NCBI GenBank assembly: GCA_959026725.1
Contig: CAUFMG010000001.1
Span: forward strand, 62,001 to 126,000
Direction of reading: 5' to 3'
DNA: 64,000 nucleotides
DNA from: an uncultured Collinsella sp.
GTDB taxonomy: Bacteria; Actinomycetota; Coriobacteriia; Coriobacteriales; Coriobacteriaceae
The position numbers were made by a program, and so were the translations under genes. Each line of letters opens with the position of its first letter. Position 1 is the first letter of the stretch. The notes under the pieces were generated by a model, which saw only the letters and a list, made by a program, of their open reading frames with translations, had not been told where the DNA came from and made no database searches. This document shows, one piece after another, positions 26,610 through 32,549 of this stretch.

Positions 26610-27332
26610 ATGCTCAAGATTATTGCCTGCGACGACGACGTCGCTTTTCTAGATAGACTGCACCGGATGATCGACCGTTGGTCGAGCGAGACGGACACGG
26701 CGGTCGATGTTGCGCTCGTCACGCGCGGCGAGGACCTGCTGGCCCGCCATGCCGCATCGCGCGCCGACATCATCCTGCTCGACATGATCATGCCGCTCGT
26801 CAACGGCATGGACACCGCGCGCGAATTGCGCCAGGCCGATACCGCCGTGCGCCTGGTGTTCCTCACCTCGTCGCCCGAGTTCGCACTGGAGTCCTACGAG
26901 GTCCGTGCCTTCGACTATCTGCTCAAGCCCGTGACTTACGAACGCCTGGCGCAGTTGCTCGACGAGCTTTCGAGCATGCGCCCGGCGGCAACCGACGAGC
27001 TCGTGATCAAAACGTCCTTTGGCTACCACGCCCTGCGCCTGTCCGACATCGAATATGCCGAGGCGCGCAACAAGCACGTGGTCTTCCACCTGCGCGACGG
27101 ACGCGATATCGAAGCACTCGAGTCGTTCCGCAGCGTCGAGGACCGCTTGGAGCAAAACGCAGTCTTCTTTAAATGCCACCGCAGCTACCAGGTCAACCTG
27201 CGCAATATCGATCACTTTGACCGCACGGACATCGTCATGCGCTCGGGTGCGTGTATCCCGCTTTCGCGCAGCTGCAAGCAGGGATTCCAAGACGCCTACT
27301 TTGCGGTTCGCTTTGAGGGTGGGAGACACTGA
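26610..27332 (+). CDS. LytTR-family response regulator
   Basis: A 240-residue two-component regulator. The receiver (1-118) has the acidic pair DDD at 8-10, the phospho-acceptor in ADIILLDMIMP (Asp about 57), a Thr/Ser after VFLTSS and the Lys in YLLKP. A LytTR DNA-binding domain follows (about 135-235; YAEARNKHVVFHL, FFKCHRSYQVNLRNID). The ATG at 26610 has AAGGGGG upstream. It overlaps the sensor kinase by one base. Such pairs (AgrA/LytR type) sense peptides or envelope state; the signal here is unknown, with no autoinducer gene nearby. Confidence 0.93.
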   Translation: MLKIIACDDDVAFLDRLHRMIDRWSSETDTAVDVALVTRGEDLLARHAASRADIILLDMIMPLVNGMDTARELRQADTAVRLVFLTSSPEFALESYEVRAFDYLLKPVTYERLAQLLDELSSMRPAATDELVIKTSFGYHALRLSDIEYAEARNKHVVFHLRDGRDIEALESFRSVEDRLEQNAVFFKCHRSYQVNLRNIDHFDRTDIVMRSGACIPLSRSCKQGFQDAYFAVRFEGGRH

Positions 27333-28609
27333 TGGTCTCCTCGGTCGAAATGGTCCTTTGGGCAATCCACCACGCCACGACGCTGCTCTTTGGCGTCTTT
27401 GCCTCGGCGGCGCTGTGCGGTATCGAGATCAACCGGCGTCATGCGCTCGAATTGCTGGGGATCGGCGCCGCAACCGGCGCCGCCTTCTCGATTGCCAATG
27501 CCGTTGGTGGAGAACTGTTTGCCCGTCAGGCCTACCCACTCGTCGTACACCTGCCGCTTATCGTCTTCCTCTGCGCGCGCTACCGCTTAAGTCCGCTGCT
27601 CGCGGCACTGGGCGTCACCAGCGCATACCTGAGCTGCCAATTTAGCAACTGGATGGGCATCGCCGCGCTCGCCGCCTGCGGCTCGCAAATCGCGTACTAC
27701 GCGACACGCATTATCACCACGGTCGCCGTCTTTGCGCTCCTGCTGCACTGGGCCGGCGACATCGGTCCGCGCTTGGCAGTCAAAAGCCCTACCGAGCTCG
27801 AGATTCTGCTCATCCTGCCGCTCGTCTATTACATCTTTGACTACGCCACCAACGTCTACACCACGTTGTTCCACTCGGGCTCGGTTGTGACCGTTGAGTT
27901 TTTGGCGTTTGCGCTTTGCGCTTTCTACCTTATGTTTCTTGCTGTGTATCTGCGCGAATACGAGGCTAAAGAGGCCGCCGAGCGCGAGCGTTGGATGCTC
28001 GAGACCCGCGATAGCGCAGCTATCAAAGAGCTCGAAGCCTGGCGTCAATCTGGACGCGAGCTTTCGGTTCTGCGCCATGACATGCGGCACTTCCTGCGCG
28101 GCCTTGCGGTTTTAATCGAAGAGGGTCACGTCGACGAGGCGCTCGGGCGCATCAACGAACTCTGTGAGACAAACGACCGCACCGCCGTGCGCCGCTACTG
28201 TGCCAACGAAACGGTCAACATCGTGCTTTCGTCATTTAGCTCCGATATCAACCGAAACGGTATCACCGCCGACCTGCGCGCCGCCGTGCCAGAGAACGTC
28301 CATGTGGCCGATGTCGACCTGTTTAGCGTGCTCTCGAATGCCCTGGACAACGCCATCGTCGCCGCGAGCGCCGCTCCCCAGGGCAAACGATTCGTCGATC
28401 TGGACCTGCGCTACGAAGACGGGCAGCTGCTGCTTTTGGTCTCTAACACGTTTGACCGCCCGCCGCGTATGGTTGACGGCATGCCCGTGGCCCAGCACGC
28501 CGGCCACGGCTTTGGCACCAAGAGCATTAAGCTCGCCGTCGAGCGCATGAACGGCAACTGCCAGTTCCGCATTCACGGCGACCGATTTGAGCTGCGTGCC
28601 GTGATGTAG
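27332..28609 (+). CDS. GHKL sensor histidine kinase
   Basis: A 425-residue membrane kinase. The N-terminal half holds about six hydrophobic helices (to residue 210), typical of AgrC-like receptors; a coiled linker (EAKEAAERERWMLETRD) leads to the phospho-histidine site LRHDMRHFLRG and a GHKL ATPase domain with the N-box LSNALDNAIVAA and a G-box GHGFGTKSIKLAVER. The start overlaps the response-regulator stop (TGATG), so the two are coupled. The histidine box and ATP site both look intact. Confidence 0.92.
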   Translation: MVSSVEMVLWAIHHATTLLFGVFASAALCGIEINRRHALELLGIGAATGAAFSIANAVGGELFARQAYPLVVHLPLIVFLCARYRLSPLLAALGVTSAYLSCQFSNWMGIAALAACGSQIAYYATRIITTVAVFALLLHWAGDIGPRLAVKSPTELEILLILPLVYYIFDYATNVYTTLFHSGSVVTVEFLAFALCAFYLMFLAVYLREYEAKEAAERERWMLETRDSAAIKELEAWRQSGRELSVLRHDMRHFLRGLAVLIEEGHVDEALGRINELCETNDRTAVRRYCANETVNIVLSSFSSDINRNGITADLRAAVPENVHVADVDLFSVLSNALDNAIVAASAAPQGKRFVDLDLRYEDGQLLLLVSNTFDRPPRMVDGMPVAQHAGHGFGTKSIKLAVERMNGNCQFRIHGDRFELRAVM

Positions 28610-28669
28610 GGACGCGACAAGCTGCCGGCATGCTCGGCCCGCCGGGGCCACCTTGCCAGCGCCGGTCCG

Positions 28670-29239
28670 CTACAGCGGCGCGGCGGCCGGAGTCAGCTGT
28701 TTAATGTAGGCCCACATGCGCTGCTTGGCGGCCTTGTCGGTGAGCGCCGCCTCAAAGCCGTCGAGCGCGAGCACGCGGCGCCCTTGCACATGGGCGACCA
28801 GGCCGGGCTTGAGCATGGCGGTGTCGAAGTCGTCGATCGCCACGAGCATATCGGCATAGGTCTCGCGCATGGTATCGGCCGCACGATCATCCAGCAACAG
28901 CACCGCCTCGGGGTCCAGCGCCTCGAGCGCCTCGCGGAACAGCTCGCACGGCAGGGCATGGCCCACCGCCACCGTTCCGTCGCCCGCACCGGCGACGCTT
29001 GCCAGCACGCAAAAATCCTCGGGCGCATAACCGATGGCCCCGAGCGCCTTACGCAGCGCCGCGCCATCCGCGCCTGCGGCAAGCTCGCCGCCCGAGCGCT
29101 CGGCCTCATCCAAATCGCCTTTTACCAGCACAATCGGCGAGCACGCGTTGCCTGCGATGCGCACGCCACGACCCGCAAGCGATGCGAGCTCCTGCTCGGC
29201 CGCCTGGGCGATGGCTTCTTTTTTCTGGCTTTGTGACAT
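28670..29239 (-). CDS. Hypothetical protein, distantly UDG-like
   Basis: A 189-residue soluble protein, Ala-rich and without recognised motifs. A segment reading LPCELFREALEALDPEAVLLLDDRAADTMRE weakly resembles the alpha/beta core of uracil-DNA glycosylase superfamily proteins (DPxxVLLLG-type strand and helix), but the catalytic motifs are not evident. The ATG at 29239 was chosen from similarity in composition and a GGAGAG 9 bases upstream. The right end of the IS200/IS605 element lies about 40 bases upstream, so the native promoter may have been displaced. Confidence 0.55.
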   Translation of the reverse strand: MSQSQKKEAIAQAAEQELASLAGRGVRIAGNACSPIVLVKGDLDEAERSGGELAAGADGAALRKALGAIGYAPEDFCVLASVAGAGDGTVAVGHALPCELFREALEALDPEAVLLLDDRAADTMRETYADMLVAIDDFDTAMLKPGLVAHVQGRRVLALDGFEAALTDKAAKQRMWAYIKQLTPAAAPL

Positions 29240-29286
29240 AGGTATGCGCTCTCCAATCGTTTGCGTGCCCACCATTATTTGACACT

Positions 29287-29320
29287 CCCCATGGCTAAAG
29301 CCAGGGGATTCTTGCTTCAC
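29287..29320 (-). ncRNA. Predicted omega-RNA 3' scaffold at the right end
   Basis: The right-end hairpin and the sequence up to the tnpB stop (29331) are where TnpB-associated guide RNAs end (family knowledge). The guide would then start at about 29278, reading TAATGGTGGGCACGCAA toward the gene at 29239. This is inferred from position only. Confidence 0.5.
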
Positions 29321-29330
29321 CGAGAATTGC

Positions 29331-30521
29331 CTAGACTGCGCATGCAGCCGTAGGTCTTACGCCCTCTCCACAAGCGTTTGCGGCGTCTGCCGCGGTTCCC
29401 GCATGCCCTGCGGTACCTTCCAGGATTCTCCTTCCCTCGCGGGCGATGTTGACGGCGGCGTTCAGGTCGCGGTCGTGACGCATGCCGCACGCGGGGCAGT
29501 CCCATACCCGTTCGGCCAGCGTCAGTCCCCTGTAGACGTAACCGCATGCGGAACACGTCTTGCTGGACGGATAGAACCTGCCCACCCTTACGAAGCCGCG
29601 CCCCGACCATGCGCATTTGTACTCGAGCTGGCGCGCCAGCTCCGACATGGCGGCATCGCCCACGGCCTTGGCGAGGCGGCGGTTCCTCTGCATGCCCCTG
29701 ACGTTCAGGTCCTCGACCGCGATGTTTTGGCTTTCTCCCACCGCATGCGTCGTGAACTTGTGCAGGGCGTCCTTCCGCCGGTTGGCAACCTTCTCGTGCG
29801 CCCGCGCGACCCTGACACGCTGCCTGGCGCGATTTGCGGAGCCCTTCCGCTTGCGCGAGAGCCGCCGCTGCTCCCGCGCCAGCCTCCTCTCGCTCCTTTG
29901 CAGGTTTTTGGGGTTGGGCAGGCGCTCCCCCGTGGAGCAGGTGGCTATGTCGTGTATTCCCGCATCGACTCCCAGGAACCCGACGGTCGGGGCCGGCGCG
30001 TCCGTGGCGGGGACGTCCGCGCAGCATATCGCCACGTAGTACTTGCCGCTCGGCACCTGCTTGACCGTCGCGGACAGGACGCGCCCCTCCACGGGACGGC
30101 TCACCCGCGCCCTGACGGTCCCCAGCTTTGGCAGCCTCACGTGCCTGGCGTCGATTATCCCGACGCCGTTCGTGCGGTAGCTCTTCCTCCCCGCGCGTTT
30201 GGACTTGAACTTCGGAAAGCCCACCTTGCCTGGTGCGCGGAAGAAGTTCTTAAATGCCTTGTCCAGGTCGCGCAGGGACTGCTGCAGTGCCATGGAGTCC
30301 ACCTCGGAGAGCCACGGCGCGTCCGCCCTCTTCCAGGCGGGGATCTGGGTGATGTAGGAGTTGATGTGCCTCGATTTGCCCGTCCACGCGTACTCGTCCC
30401 GCCTCATCGCCAGCACCCTGTTGTAGACCCAGCGGCAGCAGCCGAAGGTCTTCTGCAGGAGGGCCTCCTGCTCGGCGCTCGGGTATATGCGGTACTCGAA
30501 GGTCTTGTCCATGGCCCTCAC
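29331..30521 (-). CDS. tnpB: TnpB RNA-guided nuclease of the IS605 family
   Basis: A 396-residue protein of the OrfB/TnpB family, ancestor of Cas12. The split RuvC residues are Asp in FLGVDAGIHD, Glu in AVEDLNVRGM and Asp in RHDRDLNAAVNIAREG; a zinc ribbon CSACG...CPACG lies between the last two. The N-terminus has the helix-turn-helix (EYRIYPSAEQEALLQKTFGCCRWVYNRVLAM). All catalytic residues are present, so it is probably active as a programmable nuclease. Its ATG overlaps the tnpA stop by four bases. Confidence 0.95.
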   Translation of the reverse strand: MRAMDKTFEYRIYPSAEQEALLQKTFGCCRWVYNRVLAMRRDEYAWTGKSRHINSYITQIPAWKRADAPWLSEVDSMALQQSLRDLDKAFKNFFRAPGKVGFPKFKSKRAGRKSYRTNGVGIIDARHVRLPKLGTVRARVSRPVEGRVLSATVKQVPSGKYYVAICCADVPATDAPAPTVGFLGVDAGIHDIATCSTGERLPNPKNLQRSERRLAREQRRLSRKRKGSANRARQRVRVARAHEKVANRRKDALHKFTTHAVGESQNIAVEDLNVRGMQRNRRLAKAVGDAAMSELARQLEYKCAWSGRGFVRVGRFYPSSKTCSACGYVYRGLTLAERVWDCPACGMRHDRDLNAAVNIAREGRRILEGTAGHAGTAADAANACGEGVRPTAACAV

Positions 30522-30913
30522 GCGTTCCTCTGGTCCTCGATATACTGCCTGACGGCCTCGGGCGTCGCCCCGCCGACGGTCGAGACGAAGTAGCTGTTCG
30601 TCCAGAGCGTCGGCAGCTTGCGCTTCAGCTGCGGGAACTCGGCGCGCAGGTCGTGGCTGGTCCTGCCCTTGATGCGCTTCACGGCCCGGTGGATGCCGAA
30701 CTGGGGGTCGACTGAGACGAGCATGTGCACGCGGTCGGGCATGACCTTGATTTCCCTTATCTCGAAATCGAGTTCCTCCGCGACCTCGTGCGCGATCTCC
30801 TCGAAGCGGGAGCCGATGCCGTCCACGAGCACCTTCCTGCGGTATTTCGGGCAGAAGACCACATGGTAGTCGCAGTCCCAGACTATGTTGTCGTTGCTCC
30901 TGTATCTATCCAT
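30518..30913 (-). CDS. tnpA: IS200-type Y1 transposase TnpA
   Basis: A 131-residue HUH-superfamily single-strand transposase. It shows FCPKYRRKVL, the metal-site region IKVMPDRVHMLVSVDPQFGIHRAVKRIKG, TLWTNSYFVSTVGG and the catalytic tyrosine near the C-terminus (VRQYIEDQ). The first histidine of the HUH motif (usually D-H-V-H) is Arg here (D-R-V-H), which may reduce metal binding. The tyrosine and the following helix are intact. It starts just inside the left-end hairpin and overlaps tnpB by four bases. Confidence 0.93.
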   Translation of the reverse strand: MDRYRSNDNIVWDCDYHVVFCPKYRRKVLVDGIGSRFEEIAHEVAEELDFEIREIKVMPDRVHMLVSVDPQFGIHRAVKRIKGRTSHDLRAEFPQLKRKLPTLWTNSYFVSTVGGATPEAVRQYIEDQRNA

Positions 30914-31121
30914 GAAAACAGTATACCACTTGCAGCCGTATATGTATATCGGCTGACGCCGATGCGCCTTATATCCCCATCCCCCATATCTGAAGAAAGG
31001 GGTTTTGCGGCGCTTTTGATAAAAGAGCTGCCCGCGAGTGGTTGCTTTGCGGGCGGCTGGGTATAAGCACGGTCGTACTGAGTTTTACGCGGCTGAGCCG
31101 CGTCACATTATGGAGGTCACC

Positions 31122-31442
31122 ATGGCTGACATTAAGCAGATTACCCCCGAGAACTTCGATTCCGTCGTTAACGACAGCCTGCCCGTGCTGGTCGATTTTT
31201 GGGCACCGTGGTGCGGTCCCTGCCGCTCCCTCTCGCCCATCGTTGACGAGGTTGCCGATGAGCTGGCTGGCAAGCTTGCCGTTGCCAAATGCAACGTCGA
31301 CGACAACCAAGACCTGGCCATGAAGTATGGCGTCATGAGCATCCCCACGCTGATTGTGTTTAAGAACGGCGAGGAGATTGACCGCTCGGTTGGCGCTCTA
31401 CCCAAGGCGAGGCTGCAGGCGCTGCTGGAGAAGCATCTGTAA
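31122..31442 (+). CDS. trxA: Thioredoxin
   Basis: A 106-residue disulphide reductase. The active site is WAPWCGPCR (31-39), with the Asp in VDFW and the cis-Pro in SIPTL. It reduces protein disulphides in the cytoplasm using thioredoxin reductase. GGAGG lies five bases before the ATG at 31122; a longer open frame is not supported. It is monocistronic and precedes an inverted repeat that probably terminates it (31555-31590). Confidence 0.96.
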   Translation: MADIKQITPENFDSVVNDSLPVLVDFWAPWCGPCRSLSPIVDEVADELAGKLAVAKCNVDDNQDLAMKYGVMSIPTLIVFKNGEEIDRSVGALPKARLQALLEKHL

Positions 31443-31554
31443 TACGCTTGTTACTTACCCGCCGTCTATGAGCGCTTTTGCACCGCTCGCCGGACCGCCG
31501 GATGCGGCGCGGGCGACCACGGATAGTATGGTAGTTACAAACAGCCCCCAGTGA

Positions 31555-31590
31555 ACGGGTGCGGGTCGCACAGACTCGTACCCGTTTTCT
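31555..31590 (+). terminator. Terminator-like hairpin after trxA
   Basis: ACGGGT pairs with ACCCGT across a 19-base loop containing a further weak stem, followed by TTTTCT. It lies about 110 bases after trxA. Confidence 0.55.
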
Positions 31591-31662
31591 TATGCAGCTG
31601 CGCCCGGGGCGGGCGTAGTAGAATCTGAACCACTGGATTGCCCCGTACAAAAGGAGATTCCC

Positions 31663-31911
31663 ATGCATGACGTTGGAATGAACATGAGCCAGCTTGCCAT
31701 GAGCGTCAAGCAGGTCGACGACACCATCGAGCTCGCCCACGAGTGGAGCCATCAGCTGCTGCATGCGACCGAGAACTTTGACATGGAGCGTATTGGCGCC
31801 AAGCTCGAGGCCGCCATGGCTGCGCTGCACGAGGCGCATGACGCGCTCGAGGGCTACGAGGACGCCATCGAGGCCGACCATAACTCCGTCGGCTCCGTGA
31901 AGCTGGTGTAG
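31663..31911 (+). CDS. Small helical protein upstream of nikR
   Basis: An 82-residue soluble protein, mostly helical, with three histidines (HEWSHQLLH) near residues 26-33 and Met/Glu-rich stretches. No family is recognised. AAAGGAG lies seven bases before the ATG. Its stop codon is one base from the nikR start, so the two are co-translated. A role in nickel handling is possible from context and the His cluster, but no motif proves it. Confidence 0.75.
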   Translation: MHDVGMNMSQLAMSVKQVDDTIELAHEWSHQLLHATENFDMERIGAKLEAAMAALHEAHDALEGYEDAIEADHNSVGSVKLV

Positions 31912-31912
31912 C

Positions 31913-32431
31913 GTGACCGAGCACGAGCACGAGCACGGCTGCGACCACAAGCACGAGCATCCGCACGGTCCGGCCGACCAGGCGAGCTGCCGTTGCGCCG
32001 GCTCCAGCTCCGAGCTGGTCCGCTTTTCGGTGACCGCGCCCGACGATCTGCTGCGCCGCTTTGACGAGCAGATCGCACGCCGCGGTGACGTGGCCAACCG
32101 CTCCGAGGCCGTACGCGACCTGATTCGCGCCTCGATCGCGAAAGAGCAGATGCGCACGCCCGACGAGCAGGTCATCGGTTCACTCACCATGATCTATGAC
32201 CACCATACCGGCGATCTGACGCGCCGCCTGGACGAGGTACAGCACGACTACACCGACGAGATTGTCTCGACCCTGCACGTGCATCTGGACCACCACAACT
32301 GTCTGGAGATTCTGGCGCTCAAGGGCCGCGGCGAGCGCGTCTACGAGCTGGCCGACCGTCTGCTGGGACTGCGCGGTGTTAAGCACGGTGAGCTCACCTG
32401 CGCTGCCACCGGACAAAGCCTAGGACTGTAG
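31913..32431 (+). CDS. nikR: Nickel-responsive regulator NikR
   Basis: A 172-residue regulator with an extended His/Glu-rich N-terminus (1-20, EHEHEHGCDHKHEHPHG), then the ribbon-helix-helix (LVRFSVTAPDDLLRRFDEQI, NRSEAVRDLI) and the ACT-like nickel-binding domain with His/Cys ligands (IYDHHTGD, STLHVHLDHHNCLE). NikR represses nickel uptake when Ni is sufficient. The His-rich tail is an unusual addition that could buffer nickel. The start is a GTG. It precedes the hydrogenase-maturation genes. Confidence 0.94.
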   Translation: MTEHEHEHGCDHKHEHPHGPADQASCRCAGSSSELVRFSVTAPDDLLRRFDEQIARRGDVANRSEAVRDLIRASIAKEQMRTPDEQVIGSLTMIYDHHTGDLTRRLDEVQHDYTDEIVSTLHVHLDHHNCLEILALKGRGERVYELADRLLGLRGVKHGELTCAATGQSLGL

Positions 32432-32448
32432 CGGGATTTCCCGCAGCG

Positions 32449-32531
32449 CACCTGCCAAAAAGGGACAGGTTTGTTTTGGCAGGTTTAGAAGTTTTACCTA
32501 CCAAAATAAACCTGTCCCTTTTTGGTCGGTT
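32449..32531. repeat. Double CCTGCCAAAA/GGGACAGGTTT palindromic repeat
   Basis: CCTGCCAAAAAGGGACAGGTTT is followed by a mirrored copy, AAACCTGTCCCTTTTTGG, with a central GGCAGGTTT and TACCTACC. The 83-bp region forms a cruciform-capable structure. Related copies are at 42102 and 45847. It separates nikR from hypF. Confidence 0.8.
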
Positions 32532-32549
32532 TTGATGAGGGAGAGCCGC

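Larger units (their letters stand above)
29279..30960 (-). mobile_element. IS200/IS605-type insertion sequence
   Basis: A two-gene element with no terminal inverted repeats. The right end has a hairpin CCCC-a-TGGC-TAAA-GCCA-GGGG (29287-29308) followed on the minus strand by GGGGAGTGTCAA. The left end has CAGCCG...CGGCTG (30934-30956). Both are typical subterminal hairpins recognised by the Y1 transposase. Boundaries are approximate because such elements make no target duplication. GC content matches the host. Confidence 0.85.
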
